The notes under the pieces were generated by a model. That model saw only the letters and a program-made list of their open reading frames with translations. It ran no database searches and was not told the DNA's origin. From NCBI RefSeq assembly GCF_027530345.1, contig NZ_JAPZQK010000013.1:62001-126000 (forward strand): a stretch of DNA of 64,000 bases, given 5' to 3'. This stretch comes from Silanimonas sp. (GTDB lineage: Bacteria; Pseudomonadota; Gammaproteobacteria; Xanthomonadales; Xanthomonadaceae). Positions 17,139 through 25,910 of this stretch are shown here, piece after piece. The position numbers and the translations under genes were made by a program. Each line of letters opens with the position of its first letter. Within the stretch, counting starts at the first letter, position 1.

Positions 17139-18698
17139 TCATGGTGCAGTGCCGCGGCGGAGTCTGCCCCAGATGCCGGCAGCGATCCATTGCAGGTCGG
17201 GCTGGCGCAACCGCCACGCGCAGGCAAGACCAGCCACACCAGCGACGAAGGCGATGGCCATCGCTTCGACGGCATGGAAAAGGCGCGTCTCGGGAAGCGT
17301 CGGCCACACCAACGGCAGGAGCAGGAGGCCCACGGCCGCCATCGCCGCGGCAACGGCAGCGAGCTTCCCGAGCTCCGGCCACAGCCCTTTGGGCCAGCGC
17401 CAGCGCAGCACCCAGAGCGCGGCGAGCAGCGAGAGCAGCGCAGACTGCAGCATGGACACAGACGCCGCCCACGCGACGCCCACGGCGCCACCACTGTCGC
17501 CCCAGAGATGGCACAGCCCGAGGTGGGTGGCCACGCCAAGCAGGCCGATGCCGACCTGCAACCACGGGCGCACGGCGGCGTGCAGCACGCGATAGTTGAA
17601 GAACGCGGCGGAGCGGAAAATCAGGCCGAGCGCCAGCACCTCGGTGATGTCGGCCGTGAGCGCGGTCTGCGCCGGGGTAAACGCACCGCGCTCGAGCAGC
17701 AGGGCCACCAGCGGCTCGGAGAACAGCATCAGCAGGATGGCCGCCGGCAACGTGAGGAAGAGCAGGAAGCGCAAGCCATCGGCGAAGGCCTGCGCGGCTT
17801 CGTCGACCTCGCCGCGGGCGAAGTGCCGGCCGAAGGTCGGATAGAACGTGGTGATCACGGCCTGCGCGAACACCTCGACCGGCAGGAACGCGAACATCGC
17901 CGCGTACGCCATCGCCGAAATCGCGCCGGCCTCGCCGTGCGAGAGGAAGTACTGGTTGATGAGGCCGGTGAATACCGAACCCACCGATCCGACGAAGAGC
18001 GGCAACAGGTGCGCCGCCGGGGCGCGGAAATCCGGATGCCGTAGATCGAGCTTCGGACGGATGCTGCGGCGGAGATCAACCCGGTTGCCCCAGAGGAGAA
18101 CGCCAGCCTGCAGGACGAACCCGGCGAGCACGCCCAAGGTCAGGGCCATCACCCCGAGATGGGTCGCCAGCATCAGGGCCGACGCAATGATGGTCACGTT
18201 GGTCAACACGCCTTCCAGGGCAGGCAGCACGAAGCGCTCGCGCGCATTGCTCAGGGCCGACAGCACGGAGGACAGCGTCAGCAGCGGCACGCAGGGCAGC
18301 AGCAGGCGGCTGAGCGACACCGCCTCGGTGCGGGCCTCCGCCGCAAGCCCGGGCGCCAACGCGCCCACCAGCGCATCGGCGAAGACGAACATCACCGCCG
18401 ACGCGATCACGCTAACGCCCACCACGACGGTGAAGAAGGTGTTCGCCCCCGCCCAGGCCTCGGGGCCCTCGCGACCCTCGAGGTTCGCCATGAACCGCGG
18501 CACGAAGGCCACCGTGACTACCGTCGTGAGCAGGGACGGCAGCAGCAGCGGAAGCGAATACGCAACCCAGAACGCATCGAGCGATGCGCTGGCACCGAAC
18601 AGCGCGGCGACCATCATGGTCTTGCCGATCGCCAGCAACTTGCTGGCGCCATTCAAGGCCGAGAGACCGAGTGCCTTGTGATGGCCGGAGCGACTCAC
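17139..18698 (-). CDS. Lipid II flippase MurJ/Wzx-like polysaccharide transporter
   Basis: 519 residues with about 12-14 hydrophobic helices of the MOP/MVF superfamily; starts ALGLSALNGASKLLAIGKTMMVAALFGASASLDAFW, as in MurJ-type proteins. It is expected to flip undecaprenyl-linked repeat units across the inner membrane. I use the GTG at 18696-18698, which overlaps the stop of the upstream ligase gene as GTGA; the track's ATG lies 139 codons upstream within that gene. Location in an EPS operon beside a ligase/polymerase favours a Wzx role rather than peptidoglycan. Confidence 0.85.
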   Translation of the reverse strand: MSRSGHHKALGLSALNGASKLLAIGKTMMVAALFGASASLDAFWVAYSLPLLLPSLLTTVVTVAFVPRFMANLEGREGPEAWAGANTFFTVVVGVSVIASAVMFVFADALVGALAPGLAAEARTEAVSLSRLLLPCVPLLTLSSVLSALSNARERFVLPALEGVLTNVTIIASALMLATHLGVMALTLGVLAGFVLQAGVLLWGNRVDLRRSIRPKLDLRHPDFRAPAAHLLPLFVGSVGSVFTGLINQYFLSHGEAGAISAMAYAAMFAFLPVEVFAQAVITTFYPTFGRHFARGEVDEAAQAFADGLRFLLFLTLPAAILLMLFSEPLVALLLERGAFTPAQTALTADITEVLALGLIFRSAAFFNYRVLHAAVRPWLQVGIGLLGVATHLGLCHLWGDSGGAVGVAWAASVSMLQSALLSLLAALWVLRWRWPKGLWPELGKLAAVAAAMAAVGLLLLPLVWPTLPETRLFHAVEAMAIAFVAGVAGLACAWRLRQPDLQWIAAGIWGRLRRGTAP

Positions 18699-19963
18699 GC
18701 ACGCACCATCGGATGCGCACGACGCGGCGCGGGGTTCGCAACCGGGGCCGGTGCGCCCGCGGCTCGCAACTGCGACTGCCGCTCCACCAGTGCGGCCAAC
18801 GCCCAGAAGATGCCCATGACCGTGCCTTCGCTGAACGGGCTGCCGTAGATGTTGCCCAGCGCCATCGCCAGCACGGCGATACGGAATCCATGCGCCAGCG
18901 TCAGCGCCTCGTGGTCGCGGGCCTCGCGCACCAGTCGGCTGCCGAGCCGCCATAGCGCGAACACCAGAACAAGCAAGGCGATCAAGCCCTGGAGGCCGGC
19001 CTCCGCCAGCGTCAGCACGTAGTAGTTGTGCGCGTCCTTGCCGGGGTAGTTCGAATAGTCGCCGATCAATCCCTTGAAGCGGTTGGCGCCGACGCCGATC
19101 GGACTTTCCGACCACATGACCACGGCGCCGCTCCAGATGTCCCAGCGGCTGGCCGTGCTGTCGTCGACCGCTTCCTGCCCGAATTCGTCGACCTGCTGCG
19201 TTTCCTGCACGCGTTCGAACGCGCCGGAGGGCAGCATGGGCAAGGCGATGGCGAAGACGATGGCGCAGAACGCGGCCACCACGACGCTGCGGCGAATCGC
19301 CATCAGCGCCAGGGCCAACAGCGCAATGAAATAGCTTTGCCGCGAGTAGGTGAACAGGATGGCCGCGGCCAGCACCAGCAGGCCGCCCAAAGCGACCATG
19401 CGCCAGAACGGCTGCCCCTTCAGGAAGAACACCGGGGCCGCGAACAAGGGGATGAACATGGCGTAAAACACGCCGGCGCGGTTCGCCGAGCGGTAGTCCG
19501 GGCCGAACGGGCCCGCGGCACGCTGGGTTTCCGAATAGCCGCCGATGCCGTAATCGAGCCCTTCGCGCACGGCCTCGAGGCCGGCGACGGCCGCCACGAC
19601 GAACACCAGCAGGATCAGGCGGCGCGCGGTCTTCAGATCGCGCACCGCGTAGTAGAAAAGGAAGTAGTAGAGCGGATAGAACAGCAGCGTCTTCAGGTAG
19701 GTGAGGTCCTCCATCGGCGACTGCGGGCGGGCGAACATCGCCACGAGCGTGGCGATGGCGGCCGCCACGAAATAGATCCGCAGCGGGCCACCAAGGGAGG
19801 GCTTGGCCAGCGGGGCTCCTCGGCCTTGGAGCACGAGGGCGGCCAGCGCGGCGCCGAACACCAGGTTGATGACGTTGACCCCCGGGATGCCGAGGTCGAT
19901 ATCGAAGTGGAACTGGTTGACCGTGTAGACGAGCAGCACGGCCAGTAGCAAGCGCAGGATCAT
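18695..19963 (-). CDS. O-antigen ligase / Wzy-type polymerase family membrane protein
   Basis: 422 residues from MILRLLLAVLLVYTVN. About 10-12 membrane helices and a large periplasmic loop (about 215-320) containing TASRWDIWSGAVVMWSESPIGVGANRFK and KDAHNYYVLTLAEAG, which is the Wzy_C/O-antigen-ligase signature with the conserved His-Asn after the loop. Such proteins polymerise or ligate repeat units at the periplasmic face. Its stop overlaps the flippase GTG start, and its ATG ends 1 nt before the asparagine synthase stop. Confidence 0.88.
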   Translation of the reverse strand: MILRLLLAVLLVYTVNQFHFDIDLGIPGVNVINLVFGAALAALVLQGRGAPLAKPSLGGPLRIYFVAAAIATLVAMFARPQSPMEDLTYLKTLLFYPLYYFLFYYAVRDLKTARRLILLVFVVAAVAGLEAVREGLDYGIGGYSETQRAAGPFGPDYRSANRAGVFYAMFIPLFAAPVFFLKGQPFWRMVALGGLLVLAAAILFTYSRQSYFIALLALALMAIRRSVVVAAFCAIVFAIALPMLPSGAFERVQETQQVDEFGQEAVDDSTASRWDIWSGAVVMWSESPIGVGANRFKGLIGDYSNYPGKDAHNYYVLTLAEAGLQGLIALLVLVFALWRLGSRLVREARDHEALTLAHGFRIAVLAMALGNIYGSPFSEGTVMGIFWALAALVERQSQLRAAGAPAPVANPAPRRAHPMVRA

Positions 19964-19964
19964 G

Positions 19965-21818
19965 TCAGGGCATGTCCATGAAGCGACGCGCCCACAGTTC
20001 CAGCACCAGCACCTGCCACAGCGGCTCGGCGTGGTCGGCGCGGCCACTGCGATGCTCGGCGAGCAGTCCGTCCACGATCGCCGGCTGCACCCAGCCCCGT
20101 TCGCGGAACGCGCGGCTGGCGAAGACATCGCCGGCCATCGCGCCCAGCTTCGCGCGGAACCACTCCGGCAGAGGGATGGCGAATCCCTGCTTCGGCTTGT
20201 CCAGCACGTCGGACGGCAGCCAGCGCCGGGCGACTTCGCGTAACACGTGCTTGCCGCGGCCGCCGCGCACGCGCAAGTGGGCCGGCAGCCGCACCGCGAA
20301 CTCGACGACTCGATGGTCGAGAAGCGGCGCCCTGCCCTCGATCGAGGCCGCCATCGTCATGCGATCGAGCTTCACGAGGATGTCGTCCAGCAGGTAGCTG
20401 CGGATGTCGGCGTCGACGATGCGATCGATCATCGGCCGGGTATCGCCGGGCGGGAACAGCGGATGCAGCGAGGCGTAGCCTTCCGCGCCCGCCGGGCCGA
20501 GCAGCGCACGCATCTGCTCGGGCCGCGAGAGCGCCACGCCGCTCAGGTAACTGTCGGGGAACCGCTCGCCGAGGCGCTGACCGACCCGACGCAGGCGTTG
20601 GCCGAACAGGCCGGGCACCACGGCGCCAGCAGCGCAGAGCCCGAGCGCCGCAGCACCGCGCAGCGGACCGAGGCGTTCAAGAGCAAGGAACTTCAGGTAG
20701 CGCTCGTAACCGGCGAAGGCTTCGTCGCCGCCGTCGCCCGAGAGCACCATCTTCACGTGCGGACGCGCGAGTTCGGAGACGAGGAAGGTCGGCAGCGCCG
20801 AGGAATCGGCGAACGGTTCGTCGAGGTGCCAGACCAGCGTCTCGATCAGCTCGGTGGCCTCGGGCTCGACCACCAGTTCATGGTGATCGGTGCCGAGGAG
20901 GTCGGCCACGCGCTTCGCACCACTCAACTCGCTGTAGCGGGCTTCCTTGAAGCCGATCGAGAAGGTCTTGACCGGTTGCGTCATCCGCTGCGCCATCAAG
21001 GCGACGACGACGCTGGAATCCAATCCGCCACTGAGGAAGGCGCCGAAGGGCACGTCGGCGACAAGGCGATCGTCGACCGCTGCCTGCAAGCGCTCATGCA
21101 ACTGCTCGACGGCCTCGGCTTCGGTGCGCCGAAACGTCGGGGAGAAATCGAGGGCCCAGTAACGCTCCTCGCGCAGCCGGCCGTCGCGCCAGACGGCGTA
21201 GTGCCCGGCGGGAAGCTTGCGGACATCGCGGAAGATGGAGCGCGGGCTCGGCACATAGCCGAAGGCGAAATAGCCTGGCAGCACGCCGGCATCCACCTCG
21301 CGGCGGAAGCCCGGAAGTGCCAGCAGCGACTTCAGTTCGCTGGCGAAGCCGATACCGTCGGGCCCATCCCACAGAAACAGCGGCTTCTTGCCCAGCCGGT
21401 CGCGAGCCAGCAGCAGCTGGCCGCGGGCGCGGTCCCACAGGGCGAAGGCGAACATGCCCTCCAGCCGCACGACCGCCGCTTCGCCCCAGGCCTCGTAGGC
21501 GACGAGGATGACTTCCGAATCCGAATCGGTGCGGAACCGGTGGCCCAAGCCCTGAAGCTCGGCGCGCAGCCGGCGGAAGTTGTAGATCTCGCCGTTGAAC
21601 ACCAGCACCCGTTGGCCGTCGGCGCTGGTCATCGGCTGGTGGCCACCGCCGAGATCGATGATGGCGAGCCGACGCATGCCCAGCAGCACGGCGTCCTCGC
21701 GATGCACGCCGCCGTCGTCCGGACCGCGATGCACGATGGCGGCGTTCATCGCTTCGCCGACCCGGGACTCCGGCGCCACGCGGCCCGGCGCCGCGGCAAA
21801 ACCGACGATGCCGCACAT
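19965..21818 (-). CDS. Asparagine synthase (glutamine-hydrolysing)-type amidotransferase
   Basis: 617 residues with an intact class II glutaminase domain (MCGIVGFAAAP, Cys2 nucleophile; HRGPDDGG; FNGEIYNF) and an ATP-pyrophosphatase synthetase domain (GAFLSGGLDSSVVVALMA near residue 260; LSGDGGDEAFAGYERY near 365). It resembles the XrtA/PEP-CTERM-associated amidotransferases found in EPS loci, which are thought to amidate a sugar carboxylate rather than make free asparagine. ATG chosen because the mature protein must begin with Met-Cys. It shares one base with the upstream glycosyltransferase stop (TGATG). Confidence 0.92.
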   Translation of the reverse strand: MCGIVGFAAAPGRVAPESRVGEAMNAAIVHRGPDDGGVHREDAVLLGMRRLAIIDLGGGHQPMTSADGQRVLVFNGEIYNFRRLRAELQGLGHRFRTDSDSEVILVAYEAWGEAAVVRLEGMFAFALWDRARGQLLLARDRLGKKPLFLWDGPDGIGFASELKSLLALPGFRREVDAGVLPGYFAFGYVPSPRSIFRDVRKLPAGHYAVWRDGRLREERYWALDFSPTFRRTEAEAVEQLHERLQAAVDDRLVADVPFGAFLSGGLDSSVVVALMAQRMTQPVKTFSIGFKEARYSELSGAKRVADLLGTDHHELVVEPEATELIETLVWHLDEPFADSSALPTFLVSELARPHVKMVLSGDGGDEAFAGYERYLKFLALERLGPLRGAAALGLCAAGAVVPGLFGQRLRRVGQRLGERFPDSYLSGVALSRPEQMRALLGPAGAEGYASLHPLFPPGDTRPMIDRIVDADIRSYLLDDILVKLDRMTMAASIEGRAPLLDHRVVEFAVRLPAHLRVRGGRGKHVLREVARRWLPSDVLDKPKQGFAIPLPEWFRAKLGAMAGDVFASRAFRERGWVQPAIVDGLLAEHRSGRADHAEPLWQVLVLELWARRFMDMP

Positions 21819-22942
21819 CAGACGGTCTCCCCGGCGTAGAGCGGCATCAGTTGCGCGATGACGGCCGGCACGGAGGCCTTGGCGAGGACGTCGGCACGTG
21901 CGGCATCGCCCATGGCACGACGGGCTTGGGGCGTCAGGTCCATCGCCTCGGCGAGCGCGGCGGCGAGGCCCGCGACGTCGTCGACATCGCACAGCCAGCC
22001 GTTGCGCCGCGGGATCACCAGGTCCTCGCTGCCGCTGATGCGCGTGGCGATCACGGGAAGGCCCGCGGCCATGTATTCGAGCAGGGTGTTCGAGAGCCCC
22101 TCGAAACGCGAAGGCAGGATGCCGACGTCGGCGCTGGCCAGTTCGCGCTCCACCGCATCGCTCGGGCCGGGAAGATCGACGCTGTCGGCGACTCCCAGCG
22201 TCGCAGTCAATGCTCGCAACGCCGCATCCTCGCCGCCGCCGCCGACCAGCCGAAGCCGCCAGCCCGGACGGCGGGACGTCGCCCACGCCCTCAATAGGCT
22301 GTCGAGCCCTTTCTCCGGGACAAGCCGGCCCACGAAAACGACGGTCGGCGGCGTGTTGCCCGCCTCGGGCCGGGTGATGCCTTCGAACCGCGCGGTCTTG
22401 ACGCCGTTCGGCAGCCAGTGGATCCGCGAGGGGTCGAAGCCGACGGCTTGCAGGTCGCGCGAGATGCGCGTGCTGATGGCCTGCACGGCCGTGGCCTGCC
22501 GCAGCATTCGCCGCGCCAAGGACGCGCCAGGGCCGCCCCGCGGGCGGAGGCAGCCTTTCTCCTGCTCCCACCAGCCGGAGAACTTCACCACCACCGGTTT
22601 GCCAAGCAGACGCCCCATCACACTGGCCACGGCGCCCATGTTGTGGGCGATGTGCACGTGGATGGCGTCGTAGCGGTGGCGCCACGCGAAAAGCAGCCAC
22701 GCCAGGCGAACCATCAACAGCAGGGAACCAATCCAGCGGAGGGGCGGATAACCCACGCGCCACACGTCGAGACCCTCGTGGCGCGAGGCGCCGGACTTCT
22801 GCGAACCGTCGAGCCGGGGGACGACGACGGTGACGGAATGGCCGAGGCCGACGAGCGCCTGCGACAGCGTTTCCACCTGGCGCTCGGCACCACCCATGGC
22901 CGGGAACTGCCCTTCCAGCAGCATGAGGATCGACAGGCTCAC
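21818..22942 (-). CDS. Glycosyltransferase family 4 protein
   Basis: 374 residues with a GT-B fold. Glycine-rich GGAERQVETLSQAL near residue 20 and, in the C-terminal half, VFVGRLVPEKGLDSLLRAW and PSRFEGLSNTLLEYMAAGLPVIAT (the EX7E donor-binding motif) identify GT4. The start is GTG at 22940-22942 within a GTGA overlap with the preceding asnB-like gene; the ORF-track ATG is inside that gene. It should transfer an activated sugar to the lipid-linked EPS unit; donor and acceptor cannot be read. Confidence 0.9.
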   Translation of the reverse strand: MSLSILMLLEGQFPAMGGAERQVETLSQALVGLGHSVTVVVPRLDGSQKSGASRHEGLDVWRVGYPPLRWIGSLLLMVRLAWLLFAWRHRYDAIHVHIAHNMGAVASVMGRLLGKPVVVKFSGWWEQEKGCLRPRGGPGASLARRMLRQATAVQAISTRISRDLQAVGFDPSRIHWLPNGVKTARFEGITRPEAGNTPPTVVFVGRLVPEKGLDSLLRAWATSRRPGWRLRLVGGGGEDAALRALTATLGVADSVDLPGPSDAVERELASADVGILPSRFEGLSNTLLEYMAAGLPVIATRISGSEDLVIPRRNGWLCDVDDVAGLAAALAEAMDLTPQARRAMGDAARADVLAKASVPAVIAQLMPLYAGETV

Positions 22943-24789
22943 GGCAAGTCGCCTTCGAGGTTGTTGCGCACCCAAAGCTCCAGCACGGCGAGGGACCAGA
23001 GGTGGGCCGAGTAGTCCCAGCCCCCGGCCTGATGGCGATTGAACAGGTCGGCGACGTACGCCGGTTCGAACCAGCCACGCTGACGGGTGCGCTCGGACAG
23101 CAGCAGGTCGCGCAGCCATTCACGGAACGGCGCACGATCGCGCATCCACACGCTGATCGGCAAGCCAAAGCCCTGTTTCGGCTTCTTGAGGATGGCATCG
23201 GGGAGGATGCCCACCGTCGCCTGCTTGAACAGCCGGCGCTTCTCGGTGCCGCTGACCTTCCAGTGCGCCTTCAGGCGACCGGTGTAGGCGACAAGGTCGG
23301 CATCGAGGTAGGGGAAGCGGACGGTGACGCCGGCATGCCGGGCCGCGCCGTCCACCTTGACGAGGTCGTTCTGCGCGATGGCCAGCTCAAGGTCGAGCGC
23401 CATCAAGCGATGCAATTCGCTGCGCGCGTCGCAACCCGCGTACATCCCACGCAGCAGCTGCAGCGAGAGATCGGCCGTCACCGACGAGCGGAACGAGGCG
23501 GTCAGGAGCTCGTCGAAGCACTCCGACGCGAAGGCATCGTCAGTGTAGAACCGGTCCGGGTTCGGCAGGCTGCTGCGACGCGTGAAGTTGTCGATGCGGT
23601 TGAGGAAGCGGTTCGAGCCGCCCCCGACAGTGCGGCCGATCGCGCGACCCAGCGTTTTCACCGCGTTCGGCAGCTCGAACCACCGCTGCATGATCATGTC
23701 TTTCGAGTAGCGCTCGTTGCCACCGAAGATCTCGTCGCCGCCGTCGCCGGCCACGAGGATCGATCGACCGTCCGCGGCGGCCATAGCCGCGCAGGCCAGC
23801 GTCGGAACCGCCGACGCGTTGCCGAAGGGCTGGTCGAACAGCTCCGGAAGGTGCGGCAGGACCGCCAGCGTCTCGGCTTCGTCGATGCTGCCGAAATGCC
23901 CTTGCGCCCCGCAGGCCGAGGCGGCGATGCGGGCGAACTCGAGTTCGTCGAAACCGGCTTCGGCGAAGCCGATCGAGAAGCTGTGCACAGCCTCGCCGGG
24001 GACCTGTCGCGCGAGCACCGTGGTGATGCTCGAGCTGTCGGTGCCGCCACTGAGGAAGGTGCCCCAGCGCGCCCCGGACACGGGCCTGCAGCGCTGTACG
24101 GCGGCCACCAGCCGCTCGCGCAGTCCGTCCGCGAGTGTCGCGGCGTCGCCATCGAGGTCTTCGGCGTACGTCGGGCGCCACCAACGTTCCACGCGCCCCT
24201 GCCCGGCCCGCCAGCGCAGCAGGCTGGCAGGCGGAAGCCGCTGAACGTCGGCGACGATGGTGAGCGGCGCCGGAATGCAGGCGAAATTGAGGAAATGGAA
24301 CACCGCCGCCGGATCGGCGCGGCGCGCCACCCAAGGCGCGCGCAGCAGCGGCTTCAGGTGCGAGGCCACCAGCAGCTGCTCGCCCTTGGCGGTGTGGAAC
24401 AGCGGCACGGTGCCGAAGTGATCGACCACCGCGCACCACTCACCGGACGCGCGATCGTGGCGGACGAAGGCGAAGCGCCCGCGCCAGTCCATCCACGGCC
24501 GGAGATCAACGCCCTGCAGGGCGTCGTCGGCCCGGCCAACCAGCAGGTCGAACACCCCGACGACCGTGATGTCCCCGTCCTGCAATACCCGCACGCAGCC
24601 TTCGCCAAAACCGTGGATGGCCCCGGCGCCTTCGAGCGATGCCAAGCCGAAAGCCACGGCCTCCACGCCGGCGCCCTGCCCCACCAGCCAACGGGCGACC
24701 GTCGGACCGGGCGCGACGCGAACGTCGAGAACGCCGTTGAGCGCCTGGGTCGGGGCGTCGGCCGTCGCCGCCAGCGCGGTCGCGCTCAT
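22939..24789 (-). CDS. Asparagine synthase-like protein with a degenerate glutaminase domain
   Basis: 616 residues. The synthetase half is intact: TFLSGGTDSSSITTVLA near residue 255, then LVAGDGGDEIFGGNERY, and KKPKQGFGLPISVWM. The N-terminal half (MSATALAATADAPTQALNG...) keeps a class II fold outline (VVDHFGTVPLFH, ASHLKPLL) but has no N-terminal Met-Cys, so glutamine hydrolysis cannot occur in the usual way. It either uses free ammonia or is partnered with the complete paralogue at 19965. Stop-start overlaps with both neighbours (4 nt each) show translational coupling. Confidence 0.88.
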   Translation of the reverse strand: MSATALAATADAPTQALNGVLDVRVAPGPTVARWLVGQGAGVEAVAFGLASLEGAGAIHGFGEGCVRVLQDGDITVVGVFDLLVGRADDALQGVDLRPWMDWRGRFAFVRHDRASGEWCAVVDHFGTVPLFHTAKGEQLLVASHLKPLLRAPWVARRADPAAVFHFLNFACIPAPLTIVADVQRLPPASLLRWRAGQGRVERWWRPTYAEDLDGDAATLADGLRERLVAAVQRCRPVSGARWGTFLSGGTDSSSITTVLARQVPGEAVHSFSIGFAEAGFDELEFARIAASACGAQGHFGSIDEAETLAVLPHLPELFDQPFGNASAVPTLACAAMAAADGRSILVAGDGGDEIFGGNERYSKDMIMQRWFELPNAVKTLGRAIGRTVGGGSNRFLNRIDNFTRRSSLPNPDRFYTDDAFASECFDELLTASFRSSVTADLSLQLLRGMYAGCDARSELHRLMALDLELAIAQNDLVKVDGAARHAGVTVRFPYLDADLVAYTGRLKAHWKVSGTEKRRLFKQATVGILPDAILKKPKQGFGLPISVWMRDRAPFREWLRDLLLSERTRQRGWFEPAYVADLFNRHQAGGWDYSAHLWSLAVLELWVRNNLEGDLP

Positions 24790-25910
24790 GCCGCCACCTT
24801 CCCGCCGACAATGCAGCGGTCGTAGATGCGCGCGGTGTGCTCCACCATGGCGCCCAAGGTGAAGCGCGCCTCCGCCTGCGCGCGCGCCGCCGAGGCGAGG
24901 CGACGCCGCTCCTCGGCGTCGTCGGCCAGCGCCGCGATCGTGGCCGCCAGCGCCGCAGCGTCGTCGCTGGGCAGCAGGCGCCCGGTGACGCGATCGTCGA
25001 TCAGTTCCGGGCTACCACCCACGGCCGTGGCGATCACCGGCAGGCCACTGGCCATGGCTTCGAGCAGCACGTTGGAAAGGCCCTCTTCGCGGGACGGCAG
25101 CACCAGCAGGTCGGCGGCGTGCATCAGGCGACGGATGTCGCTACGTTCGCCGAGAAGGCGCACGACCTCGCCGAGCCCGTGCCGCGTGATCTCCGCCTCG
25201 ACACGGCCGCGCTCCGGGCCCTCGCCCGCCAGCCACACCCGAGGGCGTCGCGACGGTGCCATCCGGGCGACGGCGTCGATCAGCAGCGGAAGGTTTTTCT
25301 CCGGCACCAGACGACCGACGAAGAGCAGCAGCGTGTCGTCATGGGGCAGGCCGAGGTCGCGCCTGGCCGTGGCGCGGTCCGTCGCGTCCGGCAGCGGCGG
25401 GAGTTCGAGCCCGTTCGGCACGATGTCGATGCCATGGACGGGAACCGCGCAGCGTCGAGCCACCAGCTCAGCACCCGCCCGTGTGTTGGAGATCACCGCC
25501 GACGAGCCTTGAACGATCCAGCGCTTGGCGCGCCAGTGCCAGTCCGGGCCCGTGAGTCCGAGGCCGCGCACCGAGCTCACCAAACGCAGGCCCGGCACGA
25601 AAGGCAGGACTAGGCGCACCCAGAGTTCGGCCGTGATCGAAAACGCGTGCACGACGTCGAAACGGCCCGCGCGAAGGAAGCGCTGCAGGCGCACCACGAA
25701 GGCCGGATCGATGGCGCCGCGCTTGTCGATGCGATGCACCGGCACGCCATCGCTCTCGAGGGCGTCGACGAGGTGGGAGCGCTCGCGGAAATACAGCAGT
25801 TCGGCATGGCGGCCGCGGGCATGCAAACCGCGCAGCAGGTGCACGATCTGACGCTGGCTACCGCCCACTTCCATTTCGTCGGTGACGACCAGCACCCGCT
25901 CAGCGCGCAT
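24786..25910 (-). CDS. Glycosyltransferase family 4 protein
   Basis: 374 residues starting MRAERVLVVTDEMEVGGSQRQ, the N-terminal acceptor-binding Rossmann domain. C-terminal domain: LLFVGRLVPEKNLPLLIDAV and LPSREEGLSNVLLEAMASGLPVIAT, the E-x7-E motif of GT4 retaining enzymes. The start ATG overlaps the upstream gene by 11 nt. Most similar in design to EPS/PEP-CTERM-cluster glycosyltransferases. Specific sugar unknown. Confidence 0.9.
   Translation of the reverse strand: MRAERVLVVTDEMEVGGSQRQIVHLLRGLHARGRHAELLYFRERSHLVDALESDGVPVHRIDKRGAIDPAFVVRLQRFLRAGRFDVVHAFSITAELWVRLVLPFVPGLRLVSSVRGLGLTGPDWHWRAKRWIVQGSSAVISNTRAGAELVARRCAVPVHGIDIVPNGLELPPLPDATDRATARRDLGLPHDDTLLLFVGRLVPEKNLPLLIDAVARMAPSRRPRVWLAGEGPERGRVEAEITRHGLGEVVRLLGERSDIRRLMHAADLLVLPSREEGLSNVLLEAMASGLPVIATAVGGSPELIDDRVTGRLLPSDDAAALAATIAALADDAEERRRLASAARAQAEARFTLGAMVEHTARIYDRCIVGGKVAA

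Noticed and set aside
19965-23198. 1077-residue version of the asparagine synthase
   Set aside because: The N-terminal 460 residues are out-of-frame readings of the glycosyltransferase and asnB-like genes; the true start is Met-Cys at 21816-21818.
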